From contig NZ_CP045067.1 of the NCBI RefSeq assembly GCF_016864015.1, forward strand, positions 3,606,001 through 3,670,000: DNA of 64,000 bases. The letters are read 5' to 3'. The position numbers were made by a program, and so were the translations under genes. The notes below the pieces were generated by a model that saw only the letters and a list, made by a program, of their open reading frames with translations, was not told the origin of the DNA and did not search any database. The DNA is from Lacinutrix sp. WUR7. Its GTDB lineage: Bacteria > Bacteroidota > Bacteroidia > Flavobacteriales > Flavobacteriaceae. This document shows positions 17,001 through 25,370 of the stretch, piece by piece. The first letter of the stretch is position 1. Each line of letters opens with the position of its first letter.

Positions 17001-17279
17001 TTGCTCTTTCATCGACGTAGAATACACATATTCTACCCCTTTAATATTCGATATTAATTGCTCTAAAGGCTTAATCACACGCGACTCTACTTCCGTAGGA
17101 CTTGCTCCAGGATATCCCACAAAAATGTCTGCCAATGGCACATCAATTTGTGGTTCTTCTTCACGCGGAATTAAAAACGAACTGTACACACCAACCACCA
17201 TAAATACAATCATTAAAAGCACTGTAAGCTTCGATTGCATAAAGACTTTGGCAATTTTACCTGCGATTCCTTCTTTCAT
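14085..17279 (-). CDS. RND-family efflux pump, inner-membrane subunit
   Basis: 1064 residues with the normal two-half RND design: one span near residue 20-40, a large periplasmic loop, a block of spans around 340-520, then the same again. The N-terminal SFLIPREEEPQIDVPLADIFVGYPGASPTEVE and the span-4 proton-relay pair VTGIVVDDSIIIAEN are seen. It exports substrates through the TolC-like channel using proton flow. The subgroup (IPREEEPQ) is not the classical CusA or AcrB, and metal-binding methionines are not evident. Substrate unknown. Context with sulfur transport genes hints at sulfur stress. Confidence 0.93.
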   Translation of the reverse strand: MKEGIAGKIAKVFMQSKLTVLLMIVFMVVGVYSSFLIPREEEPQIDVPLADIFVGYPGASPTEVESRVIKPLEQLISNIKGVEYVYSTSMKEQGMVIVQFYVGEDIERSFVKLYNEINKHMDQMPAGVTFPLVKTRAIDDVPMLGLTLWSENYDDYQLNQMGQELEAEIKKINDVAVTHKIGGRDRQLRVVLDKDKLAASGLDFLSVSEMIKANNSQLSAGSFDKNDTEFLVNTGAFLASVTDVENLVVGVQQNQPIYLKQVAKIIDGPEVPQNYVSLGYGKGSVKSADYKSEYPAVTISVAKRKGADAMKIAEVIIDKVDHLRTTLIPDDVHVEVTRNYGETASHKVSELLWHLIGSIFAVTLVVMLAMGWRGGLVVFLSVPITFALTLLSYYMMDYTLNRITLFALVFVTGIVVDDSIIIAENMHRHFKMKRLPFKQAALYAINEVGNPTILATFTVIASVLPMAFVSGLMGPYMAPMPIGASIAMILSLFVALTITPYLGYIFLREKDKKGAEEKPEKAVEDTLIYRIYNRFERPLLESKAKRWLFLGGTFLVLMATMVLFFTKSVAVKMLPFDNKNEFQVVIDMPEGTTLERTGVVAQEVSQYLSTRPEVVNYQNYVGTSAPITFNGLVRHYDLRGGSNMADIQVNLIDKEERTAQSHDIAKLMRPDIQKIAAKYNANIKLVEVPPGPPVMSTIVAEVYGPDYNEQIRIANSVQDILKNTADVVDIDWMVEADQTEYQFDINKEKAMLYGVAPQQIAYTMNMALSNRAITTLYDENAVNQVGLVLALDEKEKSTISDISQLKVKSKQGNMVPIADLVTITETTAAKSIYRKNQKRVVYVMADMAGELESPAYAILGMEEKLKEIPLPKGYELNEMYLGQPDFEDNYTVKWDGEWQITLEVFRDLGIAFLGAIILIYILIVGWFQNFKAPIVMMVAIPLSLIGIILGHWIMGAFFTATSFIGMIALAGIMVRNSVLLIDFINLRTTEGVPLKQACIEAGAVRTTPILLTAGTVVIGAFVILFDPIFQGLAISLMGGTIVSTVLTLLVVPLVYYMIEKKNFK

Positions 17280-17424
17280 AATTATTACTTTTTTTTCATT
17301 CCCACGAAAGTGGAAAACTTATATTTTTTTGGGCGTTTTAACAGGCTATGCGTTACAATCTTTTTTTACCATATATGGTAGCAAAAAAAGGATTTCCACT
17401 GCTATCCTTAACGCAACTTATTAG

Positions 17425-18504
17425 TTATTGAATGGTGATTTTCGCTCCATTAAACAGTTTGCCTTCAGCCGAAACAATGTAAGCCTCGTCTGCATTTAAA
17501 CCAGACAATACTTCTACTTGATTACCAAAAGTTCGACCTAAGCGCAACCAACGTAATAATGCTGTATTACTCTGACTTACAGTATACACTCCAGATAATT
17601 GTCCGTTGGTTACAATAGCCTCGGTAGGAATTAAAACCATAGATGACGTTGCTTTTCTTTCCACAGGAAATTGCACCGTGGTAAACATGCCTGATAAAAT
17701 ATTGGCATCTGTTTTATCTAAATCTATTTTTACTAAATATTGTCCGCCAGTATTTTTAGCAGATGTACTTACTTCTGCTACTTTTCCTTTTATGGTTTTA
17801 TTAATCGATTTCACCAATACATCCACTGCAGTTCCTTTGTTAATAGCAGAAATTTCCGTTTCAGGAACCATTGCCATCACTTCAAAATTTCCAGGCGTTT
17901 CTATACTTATTAATGATACTCCAGGATTAGCCATATTACCAGCTTCCACATTTTTACTAGTCACCGTTCCGCTAAAAGGTGCAGTTATATTACTATATGC
18001 AAATTGAGCGTTGATTTCGTTTTTCATTTGATTGGCTGCTTCTACTCTAGCTTTTGCCATTTCATAATTAGCAGTCATATCATCCATTTCTTTTTGCGAT
18101 GCGCTATTATCTGCGAACAGATTTTTAAAACGATTGTAATCTTTTTGCGCATTTTTTAAAGCAGCATTAGCTTCTGTTATTCCTGCATTTACTTGTGCTC
18201 TTTTGGCTTGTAAATCGCTATTATTAATCGATATTAATAATTGACCTTTACGCACTTTATCTCCAACGTTAACGTGTACTTTATTTACATAACCCATCAT
18301 TCTAGTGCTTAAATCGGCACTATTCGTGGCTTGTATTTTTCCGCTTACAGACAAAAAAGGACTACTTCCATTAGTTGTTACTTGGCTCGTTTTCACGCTA
18401 ATTGCTGGCGAATTATCTACAACTGGCTTTTTGTCTTCGCTACCACAACTAATTAAGAATAATAATGCTGTGGATATTGTTAATAGGTATAAGTGTTTTT
18501 TCAT
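17425..18504 (-). CDS. RND efflux periplasmic adaptor (membrane fusion) lipoprotein
   Basis: 359 residues. Lipobox LISC (C20) gives a lipid anchor. MMGYVNKVHVNVGDKVRKGQLLISIN is the first lipoyl half, a helical hairpin lies at about 95-165, and FSGTVTSKNVEAGNMANPG is the second lipoyl half, followed by beta-barrel and membrane-proximal domains. It bridges the pump and the outer-membrane channel. Second gene of the operon. Confidence 0.92.
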   Translation of the reverse strand: MKKHLYLLTISTALLFLISCGSEDKKPVVDNSPAISVKTSQVTTNGSSPFLSVSGKIQATNSADLSTRMMGYVNKVHVNVGDKVRKGQLLISINNSDLQAKRAQVNAGITEANAALKNAQKDYNRFKNLFADNSASQKEMDDMTANYEMAKARVEAANQMKNEINAQFAYSNITAPFSGTVTSKNVEAGNMANPGVSLISIETPGNFEVMAMVPETEISAINKGTAVDVLVKSINKTIKGKVAEVSTSAKNTGGQYLVKIDLDKTDANILSGMFTTVQFPVERKATSSMVLIPTEAIVTNGQLSGVYTVSQSNTALLRWLRLGRTFGNQVEVLSGLNADEAYIVSAEGKLFNGAKITIQ

Positions 18505-18616
18505 TTTATTAGTTTTTATTTTAATACCTAAAAGATTTTTAAAACCTTGAAGGATAATTATTTTTACGTTAGTTATTTACTTACTGAAAACTGAGACTGA
18601 ATACTGCAAACTATTT

Positions 18617-19924
18617 TTATTCTTTAGTTAAAAATTGTACATATGCTTGTGCGTAATTGTATTCAAAAATGGTTTGGTAATATTCCAATTGCTTTTGTGC
18701 ATATTGCGTTTCGGCTAGTAATAAATCAGAAGTTTTTTCTAAACCTTCCTTGAATCTATTTGTTCGAATTCGTAAAGATTCTTCCGATTGTTCTAATGCT
18801 AAAGTTGTTAATTCTAGCTTATTCTCGGCATCAGTAAAAGCACGTTTCGCTTTGTTTAATTCTAAATTACTTTGTGATACATATTGTTTGTATTCTAATT
18901 TCGATTTTTCGAATTCGGATTTACTTTTTTGTGCTTTGCCAAAACGTTTGGAACCTTGAAAAATATCCCAACTTAATTGTGCTCCAAATAAATAACCATT
19001 TGCATCGCCTTGAAAAATTTGATCATCATACAACTCGTAACTTCCAAAAGCATTCAATCTTGGTAAAAACGCCATTTTATCTGCTTTATTCATCGCTTCG
19101 TATGCACTCGAAGCTAATTGCATCGCTTTAATATCCGAACGGTTTTCGGAAATCTTTTTATCTTCCAAAGCAAAGGTTGTAATCACCAATTCATCTGTTG
19201 GTATGTACACCACATAGTTTTCATCACTCATTAAAAAAGACAAATAATTGGATGCATTTTGCACATTACTCTTAGCAGTTTGTAATTGGTTTTGAACTTC
19301 GGTAACGCGTACTTCTACATTCAATACATCTGCACGTTGCAAATAGCCTTGTTTAAAGCTATCGTCTGCTAATTTTTTATTGGCATTTGCAGCAACTAAC
19401 GCTTTTTCTAAAACGGCAACGGCCTTATATGCTAATTGTAATTGCATGTATGCCTTGTCTACCTCAAACACTAAATAATCCTGTGTACGCTCTGTCTTTA
19501 AAGACATCGCTTCCATTTTGGATTTGGCCGCTTTACGCTGATAGATGCCATCGACATTAATTAATGGCTGCTGAATTTCGAATTTTGTTGCGTAGTTTTC
19601 AATCTGAGAAGGATTGTTTAATAATGCTGGACTAAAATCATTTTGAGTTAGTATTTCTTGATTCAATTTAGAACCAAAAGCCATTAACGGATTTGTAGTT
19701 GCAATCCCTGTATGACTAGCTGAAATGTTTGGTAAAAACACGGCGTTTGTTTGTCGGTAATCGGCTTTGGCAATATTAAAATCTTCTTCCGAAATTTTAA
19801 TACTCGTGTTATCCTCCGATACTTTAGTCAAAACTTCCGTTTTTGCAATAGGTACGACTTCTTGTGCTTGCACTGAAAGTGTTAATCCTAAAAGCAATAT
19901 TGATATATAAATATAGTTTTTCAT
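18617..19924 (-). CDS. TolC-family outer-membrane efflux protein
   Basis: 435 residues with a signal peptide (residues 1-20, ending VQAQ). Two TolC repeats with long helices are seen, for example QLAYKAVAVLEKALVAANANKK and ELTTLALEQSEESLRIRTNRF. It forms the outer-membrane exit of the RND pump. First gene of a seven-gene minus-strand operon; its promoter at 19944-19988 carries a Crp/Fnr-type palindrome. Confidence 0.92.
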   Translation of the reverse strand: MKNYIYISILLLGLTLSVQAQEVVPIAKTEVLTKVSEDNTSIKISEEDFNIAKADYRQTNAVFLPNISASHTGIATTNPLMAFGSKLNQEILTQNDFSPALLNNPSQIENYATKFEIQQPLINVDGIYQRKAAKSKMEAMSLKTERTQDYLVFEVDKAYMQLQLAYKAVAVLEKALVAANANKKLADDSFKQGYLQRADVLNVEVRVTEVQNQLQTAKSNVQNASNYLSFLMSDENYVVYIPTDELVITTFALEDKKISENRSDIKAMQLASSAYEAMNKADKMAFLPRLNAFGSYELYDDQIFQGDANGYLFGAQLSWDIFQGSKRFGKAQKSKSEFEKSKLEYKQYVSQSNLELNKAKRAFTDAENKLELTTLALEQSEESLRIRTNRFKEGLEKTSDLLLAETQYAQKQLEYYQTIFEYNYAQAYVQFLTKE

Positions 19925-19943
19925 TAATTATTAGTTTACAGTA

Positions 19944-19988
19944 CAAAAATAGTTCAGGAATATACTTTTGTCAGTAACATAGGTTACT
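19944..19988 (-). promoter_or_regulatory. Crp/Fnr-type promoter of the TolC-RND operon
   Basis: The perfect palindrome AGTAAC-ATAG-GTTACT at 19973-19988 and a -7 box TATTTTTG (minus strand, 19944-19951). Centre-to-centre distance is 33.0 bp, a class II activator position. The start codon is at 19924. Confidence 0.75.
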
Positions 19989-20196
19989 TAAGAAAAGCAA
20001 TTTGAATTAAGACATTTTTAATTGTTCTAAATTAAAATAAACAAAAAGTATACACACTGATAATTATCATATAAAATACTGACTATTACATAGTTTCTAA
20101 AAAGCCAAAGAAAAACAGGATGATAAACACCTTTTATTAAACAAGCTAAAAAGCAACTTAAAAACAAAGTATTGGTATAAATATATTGGTATCCCT

Positions 20197-20204
20197 TACT
20201 TTTG
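20197..20204 (+). promoter_or_regulatory. -7 box TACTTTTG that decides the start of the YdjM-like gene
   Basis: A TAnnTTTG box with TTG at 20172-20174 as a possible -33 element. Transcription would begin near 20211, so the gene starts at ATG 20213 with almost no leader, and the upstream TTG at 20186 cannot be the start. Confidence 0.65.
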
Positions 20205-20212
20205 TTTGTTAT

Positions 20213-21211
20213 ATGGATTCATTAACACAAATAGTATTAGGAGCAGCTGTAGGAGAAGCTGTTTTAGGTAAAAAAGTTGGAAACAAAGCCATGCTTTATG
20301 GTGCTATTGCAGGAACTATTCCAGATTTCGATGTGTTTGCTTCTTATTTTACAGACACCGTTTCTGCTCTTGCTATACATCGCGGATTTACACACTCTAT
20401 TGTGTTTTCGGTACTTTTCGCTCCCCTATTTGGTTGGATTGTTTCCCGATATGAGACTTATAAAAATTTCAAAAATTGGTCTTGGTTATTCTTTTGGGCA
20501 TTTGTAACCCATCCTATTCTAGATGCACATACTACTTGGGGAACACAATTGTTTTGGCCTTTGGATTTACGATTAGCTTTTAAAAGCATATTTGTAATTG
20601 ATCCATTATACACCCTACCTTTCTTAGTGTTTTTAATTTTGGCAATGCGACAAAAACGCACTTCTGAAAAACGACGTTTTTATAACAAAATGGGATTGAT
20701 AGTAAGCACATCTTATTTGGCTTTAACCTTAGTTTTAAAATGGATTTCCTATACGAAATTTGAATCTGCTTTAGCTACCCAAAACATAGCGTATTCAGAT
20801 ATGGACACGAGACCTTCTCCTTTAAACACCATACTTTGGAGTGCCAATGTGCAAACCGAAGATGCATATTTACTTGGAAATTATTCGTTTTTTGATTCGC
20901 AACCAATTACTTTTGAAAGCTACCCTAAACATCATGAATTATTAGGAAATCTAGTTGAAGATGAAAGCGTAAAACGTATGATTACTATTACCGAAGGCTG
21001 GTATACCATCAATAAAAAAGACGATACACTTTTTTTTAATGATTTACGGTTTGGCTTGTTAAGTTTAACACCAAAATCCGACAACTTTGTTTTTAAATAC
21101 AGACTAGATGTAGATGCTTCTGGAAAGGTTGTATTTACAGAAGAACCTAAAAATAATCGGGAAGGCAAAAAACTGCTAACCGAATTATGGCAACGATTAA
21201 AAGGGAATTAA
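20213..21211 (+). CDS. Membrane-bound metal-dependent hydrolase, YdjM/LexA-induced family
   Basis: 332 residues from ATG 20213 (chosen because the promoter -7 box overlaps any earlier start). MDSLTQIVLGAAVGEAVLG, TIPDFDVF, HRGFTHSIVFSVLFAP and HPILDAHTTWGTQLFWP give the His/Asp metal pattern and the four N-terminal spans of PF04307-type proteins. The C-terminal about 150 residues are soluble. Exact substrate unknown. Confidence 0.85.
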   Translation: MDSLTQIVLGAAVGEAVLGKKVGNKAMLYGAIAGTIPDFDVFASYFTDTVSALAIHRGFTHSIVFSVLFAPLFGWIVSRYETYKNFKNWSWLFFWAFVTHPILDAHTTWGTQLFWPLDLRLAFKSIFVIDPLYTLPFLVFLILAMRQKRTSEKRRFYNKMGLIVSTSYLALTLVLKWISYTKFESALATQNIAYSDMDTRPSPLNTILWSANVQTEDAYLLGNYSFFDSQPITFESYPKHHELLGNLVEDESVKRMITITEGWYTINKKDDTLFFNDLRFGLLSLTPKSDNFVFKYRLDVDASGKVVFTEEPKNNREGKKLLTELWQRLKGN

Positions 21212-21304
21212 TTGCAACGAAACTATTAACTAATAACCTCTTTCAAATTTGGAATGAGAAGTCTTTCAAATTTTGAATATCTTGTAAACTAAACTTATAC
21301 ATTT

Positions 21305-22702
21305 ATGGACATTACTGCTGCTTATACCGATCTATATCAAATTACCATGGCGCAAGTCTACTTTGTTACCAAACCAAATGGTAACGCTGTCTTTGATTAT
21401 TATTATCGTCGTAATCCTTTTGATAATGGCTATGCCATATTTGCAGGTTTAGAAGATGTTTTAGATATTCTGGAGTCGCTTAAATTCTCCGATTCTGATA
21501 TCTCTTACTTAAAGCAAAAGGGTTTTGAAAATGAGTTTTTAGAGTACTTGAAAAATTTCAGCTTTAAAGGCAGTATTCGCTCTAGTAAAGAAGGTGATAT
21601 TGTTTTTCCTAACCGTCCTATTTTACAAGTAGAAGCCAATATTATAGAAGCACAAATCATAGAAACACTTTTACTTAATATTCTTAATTTTCAAACCTTA
21701 ATCGCAACCAAGGCAAGCAGAATACGATACAGTGCTAAAGATGCTATATTATTAGATATGGGATTACGTCGCGCACATGCTACTGGAGGCTATTATGCGT
21801 CTAGAGCTGCTGCAATTGGCGGTTTTGATAGTACTAGTAATGTGAAAGCAGCAGAAGATTACAATATTCCATCTACAGGAACAATGGCACATTCTTTTAT
21901 ACAGAGTTATGATAATGAATTAGAGGCTTTTCGCGATTTTGCACAAGTACGACCTAAAAACTGTGTGCTGTTAATAGACACGTACAATACTTTAAAACTA
22001 GGGCTTCCAAATGCTATTATAGTCGCAAAAGAAATGGAAGAAAGAGGAGATAAATTGTTTGGAATACGTTTGGATAGTGGTGATTTAGCGTATTTATCCA
22101 AAAAAGCGAGAGCCATTTTAGATGCTGCCGACTTGGGTTATGTGAAAATTGTAGTTTCCAATCAGTTAGATGAATTTGTTATCAAAAGTTTAAAAGAACA
22201 AAACGCACCAATTGATGTATTTGGTGTAGGGACTAACCTAGTTACCGGAAGACCGGATGCAGCTCTAGATGGTGTCTATAAATTATCCGAATATAATGGG
22301 GCTCCAAGAATTAAACTCTCGGAAAATATTATAAAAGTATCACTACCTTTTAAAAAGCAAGTGTATCGAATGATAGATGCCGATGGTATGTTTTATGGTG
22401 CAGATGCGGTGGCTATATATTCTGAAGGTGAGATTAACAAAATGGAACACCCTTTTGATATTACGAAACAAATAGATATTACCCTGCTAAAAAAAGAACC
22501 TCTATTAGAATTAGTCATGGAACATGGTAAACGTGTCGTACCTGCTAGAACAGTTACGGAAATTTCAAAATATTCACAATCCCGTTTAGAAAAACTTCCA
22601 AATGAATATAAACGTTTTCAAAATCCGCATATCTATAAAATAGGACTTAGCAGTCAGCTTAAAAGCGAACGAAATGATCTAATTAACCAACATAAAAGCT
22701 AA
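21305..22702 (+). CDS. pncB: Nicotinate phosphoribosyltransferase
   Basis: Makes nicotinate mononucleotide from nicotinate and PRPP, in NAD salvage. 465 residues. The N-terminal TDLYQITMAQVYF and FDYYYRRNPF, then LRRAHATGGYYASRAAAIGGFDSTSN and the catalytic-histidine region STGTMAHSF, and FGIRLDSGDLAYLS are typical. Two bases separate it from pncA, so the two are cotranscribed. Confidence 0.95.
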   Translation: MDITAAYTDLYQITMAQVYFVTKPNGNAVFDYYYRRNPFDNGYAIFAGLEDVLDILESLKFSDSDISYLKQKGFENEFLEYLKNFSFKGSIRSSKEGDIVFPNRPILQVEANIIEAQIIETLLLNILNFQTLIATKASRIRYSAKDAILLDMGLRRAHATGGYYASRAAAIGGFDSTSNVKAAEDYNIPSTGTMAHSFIQSYDNELEAFRDFAQVRPKNCVLLIDTYNTLKLGLPNAIIVAKEMEERGDKLFGIRLDSGDLAYLSKKARAILDAADLGYVKIVVSNQLDEFVIKSLKEQNAPIDVFGVGTNLVTGRPDAALDGVYKLSEYNGAPRIKLSENIIKVSLPFKKQVYRMIDADGMFYGADAVAIYSEGEINKMEHPFDITKQIDITLLKKEPLLELVMEHGKRVVPARTVTEISKYSQSRLEKLPNEYKRFQNPHIYKIGLSSQLKSERNDLINQHKS

Positions 22703-22704
22703 AT

Positions 22705-23310
22705 ATGAAAACACTTCTAGTCATTGATGCACAAAATGATTTTATGCCTGGTGGATCCCTTGCGGTACCCAACGGTAATAAAATTGTTCCTGTAATAAAT
22801 AGTATACAAGATACATTTGATTTGATAGTAGCTACGCAAGATTGGCACCCAAAAGCGCATTCCAGTTTTGCTATAAATCATGATGGGAAATCGGATTTTG
22901 AGAAGATAGAATGGCGAGGAAAAATGCAAACCTTATGGCCAGAACATTGCATACAAGGTAGCAAAGGTGCAAAATTGCATCCCGAATTAAACACTACAAA
23001 ATACGAAGCTATTTTTAGAAAAGGAACCGATAAAAACATCGATAGTTATAGTGCCTTTTATGATAATAACCATTTAAAACCAACTGGATTAACCGGTTAT
23101 TTAAAAGAAAAAGGAGCATCGCAACTCTATTTTTGTGGTCTTGCTTCCGATATTTGTGTTTACTTTTCTATTTGTGACGCCATCAAAGAAGGGTTTGAAT
23201 GCTTTTTTATTGAAGATGCTTCAAAAGCACTAGATATAGAAGCATTTGAAAATATTAAGACCAAGATGATTGCTATGGGAGTACATATGATAACATCTGC
23301 ATCTTTATAA
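22705..23310 (+). CDS. pncA: Nicotinamidase
   Basis: Hydrolyses nicotinamide to nicotinate, feeding the preceding enzyme. 201 residues. Catalytic triad visible: Asp in VIDAQNDFMPGGSL, Lys in IFRKGTD, Cys in GLASDICVYFS. The metal site lies in TQDWHPKAHSSF and nearby. It starts 2 nt after pncB stops. Confidence 0.96.
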   Translation: MKTLLVIDAQNDFMPGGSLAVPNGNKIVPVINSIQDTFDLIVATQDWHPKAHSSFAINHDGKSDFEKIEWRGKMQTLWPEHCIQGSKGAKLHPELNTTKYEAIFRKGTDKNIDSYSAFYDNNHLKPTGLTGYLKEKGASQLYFCGLASDICVYFSICDAIKEGFECFFIEDASKALDIEAFENIKTKMIAMGVHMITSASL

Positions 23311-23328
23311 AACAACGAAACTACTGCA

Positions 23329-23430
23329 TCAGTTAACCTTTCGCGTACCTCCATGTCCGCCAGCAACCACAAGCATTATTTTTATACTTAAATAAATAAA
23401 CTTGAAAAACTGAATAACAGGATTCATCAT
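23329..23430 (-). CDS. Possible 33-residue membrane peptide
   Basis: A small reverse-strand ORF in an otherwise empty spacer: two adjacent ATGs (23430 and 23427), a hydrophobic stretch (QFFKFIYLSIKIMLVVAGG), then GHGGTRKVN and TGA. No family is recognised with certainty and no clear promoter is seen. The hydrophobic/basic layout is the only support. Confidence 0.3.
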   Translation of the reverse strand: MMNPVIQFFKFIYLSIKIMLVVAGGHGGTRKVN

Positions 23431-23534
23431 TTTAAATCTTTGATATTTTGATATTCTCTGTGTCATGATATTTTATTTTTTAATGGTTCTATTGAACGTG
23501 TCCTATTTAAAGCATTTATTAAACGATTAAAAAA

Positions 23535-23561
23535 ACACCCCTAAAGTCCCCTCGAGGGGAC
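23535..23561. repeat. Dispersed CCCCTAAAGTCCCC palindrome (short copy)
   Basis: Perfect 16-bp palindrome GTCCCCTCGAGGGGAC (23546-23561) preceded by ACACCCCTAAA. It is the same element that forms the long hairpin at 31815-31894. It may also stop pncBA transcription. The remainder of the 23311-23630 spacer shows only AT-rich sequence and the possible small ORF. Confidence 0.7.
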
Positions 23562-23630
23562 ATTACTCAGATATGATTACTCTAAATCAATAAGTTACCC
23601 TAACCTTATTTTTAAGAAAACCTTTTTTTA

Positions 23631-23768
23631 GTTGGATTCCTATTCTGGAATCAACATTCTGGAATCAACTTGTTTTAGTTGGATTCCTATTCCGGAATCA
23701 ACTTGTTTTAGTTGGATTCCTATTCCGGAATCAACTTGTTTTAGTTGGATTCCTATTCCGGAATCAAC
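23631..23768. repeat. 33-bp tandem repeat array that includes a gene's stop codon
   Basis: Repeats with period 33 start at 23678, 23711 and 23744, with a diverged copy at 23631-23655 and a partial one after it. Each holds a hairpin GTTGGATTCC ... GGAATCAAC followed by a T-rich stretch. The last copy covers the final codons (LIPE) and stop of the SQR-like gene, so the array looks like amplification of that gene's end. Units are contiguous, without spacers. Confidence 0.9.
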
Positions 23769-25210
23769 CACCAAAATGGTTTCATTTTAGCTTTATAAAT
23801 AAAGGCATAATGCAATGCTAATTTTAGCCAATGTCCTGCTAAACCTATTTCGCCAAAGGTCTTCCCTAATTGTCTACCTTGTGTTTTTGGATATTTTTCA
23901 TAATCTGGAACAATTGGATACGTTGTAATACTTACACCACTTCCTGATGTCATTCCGTAACCAGCAGAAGCAATACAAGCGGCTCCCATATTACCCATAG
24001 ATCCTTTGTGTTTTAAAGATTCTTTTCCACCTTTTATGGAATCGATAATATTGTCAGCGACTAATTTTGCGGTAATACCAGATGGCATTCCTGTTCTTGG
24101 TGGTGCTGGTGAAATCACTGTGCCATTTTTACTAGTTCTTGGTTTAGAAATAGCATGTGGTGGTGCAAATGCAATTCCGGGAGCAAAAATGTTTTTATAA
24201 CTCGGATTTTGATACGTTTCTGGCCAATCTTTAACCGACCATTCTTCATAAGGTTTTGGCGTATAATCTGCGTCGACAAGCATAAATCCTTTAAACAGTT
24301 TCTCTGTAATATCGTTTTCATTTTTATCATAGGCTTTAAAACCATGACCAGAAAACGAAGGAATTAGCATCGCAAAATCATATGCTTCCGTTTTATATTC
24401 TCCTTCTAAATTTTCATAATGCGCTATTCCATCTTCCACTTTATTAACTCCTGCGCCAAGTATCCATTTAATGTCTCTATCTTCAAAAACCATTTCGACC
24501 ATTTCATGAGATTTCATAGTCATACTTCCGTAGCTTAACAACATACCATCCATTCCGAAATCCCCTAATTGGTATTCGTTAGAAATCCATGTAACTTCTG
24601 CCATATCACGCACATTATGTCTACGTAATTCCTGTTCTACATTTAATATATACTCAAAAGCCGCACCTTGACAGGTTGATTTTGCATGACCAGTTCCTAT
24701 TAATATTTTAGCTTTTTTACCAGCTTTCATTTCTTGAATTAGCGCATTTAAACCTTCCCATGCATGATCTGCATGCGTATAGGTACAAACAGAATATGCT
24801 TTGTTTTTACCAGGAATTAAACCTTCAGTCGCTTCAAAATTTAATTTCGGACCAGTAGCATTAATTAAATAATCGTACGTTATTTTTTCTTGTTGTCCTT
24901 TGTTCTCTCCTACTACATATTCAGATAAAACATACGGTTTATCTTCGATTTTATCTCCTTCCGGGTAAAACGAAATCGCTTTGGCTTGCTTATAGCCAAT
25001 ACCTTTCTTTTTATATAGAGGAGCTAATGGGAAATAGATTTTCTCCGATTTCATTCTTCCAATTCCAACCCAGATGTTAGACGGAACCCATTGATAATTA
25101 CTGTTAGGCGACACCACAACAACTTCGTGTTTTTTGGGCAGTTTTCTACGCAAATGCGTTGCTGCAACGTGGCCAGCAATTCCGGCTCCTAAAATGACGA
25201 TTTTAGACAT
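23753..25210 (-). CDS. Sulfide:quinone oxidoreductase-like FAD-dependent oxidoreductase
   Basis: 485 residues. The N-terminal dinucleotide fold VILGAGIAGHVAATHLRR binds FAD, and NYQWVPSNIWVGIGRM follows as in SQR/flavocytochrome-c sulfide dehydrogenase. Cysteines in SVCTYTHAD, STCQGAAFEY and GAACIASAGYG are candidates for the redox pair. The C-terminus (WLKLALHYAFIYKAKMKPFWWL) resembles the amphipathic helices that attach SQR to the membrane. It would oxidise sulfide and pass electrons to quinone. The SQR type is not certain. A Crp/Fnr-like palindrome lies 129 bp upstream. Confidence 0.82.
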   Translation of the reverse strand: MSKIVILGAGIAGHVAATHLRRKLPKKHEVVVVSPNSNYQWVPSNIWVGIGRMKSEKIYFPLAPLYKKKGIGYKQAKAISFYPEGDKIEDKPYVLSEYVVGENKGQQEKITYDYLINATGPKLNFEATEGLIPGKNKAYSVCTYTHADHAWEGLNALIQEMKAGKKAKILIGTGHAKSTCQGAAFEYILNVEQELRRHNVRDMAEVTWISNEYQLGDFGMDGMLLSYGSMTMKSHEMVEMVFEDRDIKWILGAGVNKVEDGIAHYENLEGEYKTEAYDFAMLIPSFSGHGFKAYDKNENDITEKLFKGFMLVDADYTPKPYEEWSVKDWPETYQNPSYKNIFAPGIAFAPPHAISKPRTSKNGTVISPAPPRTGMPSGITAKLVADNIIDSIKGGKESLKHKGSMGNMGAACIASAGYGMTSGSGVSITTYPIVPDYEKYPKTQGRQLGKTFGEIGLAGHWLKLALHYAFIYKAKMKPFWWLIPE

Positions 25211-25303
25211 TTTAAATGATTTAGTATTATGAATTTAATTTAAAAATAAGGTCACAAAAAACATTTATCCGTTTGATTATCTGAGGGATAAAAAACCTTA
25301 ATT

Positions 25304-25354
25304 ATAAAGTAAAGATTGTGTTTTTAAAGGACGTGTACAGTAACTTTTGTTACA
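25304..25354 (-). promoter_or_regulatory. Crp/Fnr-type palindrome upstream of the SQR-like gene
   Basis: Perfect AGTAAC-TTTT-GTTACA at 25339-25354. At the 33-bp distance seen elsewhere the -7 match is weak (AATCTTTA); a better TACTTTAT lies 39 bp away (25304-25311). The site is clear, its -7 box is not. Confidence 0.55.
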
Positions 25355-25370
25355 CATATGAAAAAAATAT

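Noticed and set aside
20058-20069. TGAT-N4-ATCA palindrome upstream of the TolC-RND operon
   Set aside because: At 33 bp on the minus strand the -7 match is poor (TAATTTAG) and no gene on the plus strand has a -7 box at that distance, so it was not called a promoter.
23631-23768. Regular 33-bp repeats that might be a CRISPR array
   Set aside because: The units follow each other with no unique spacers, and one unit contains a gene's stop codon; no cas genes are near.
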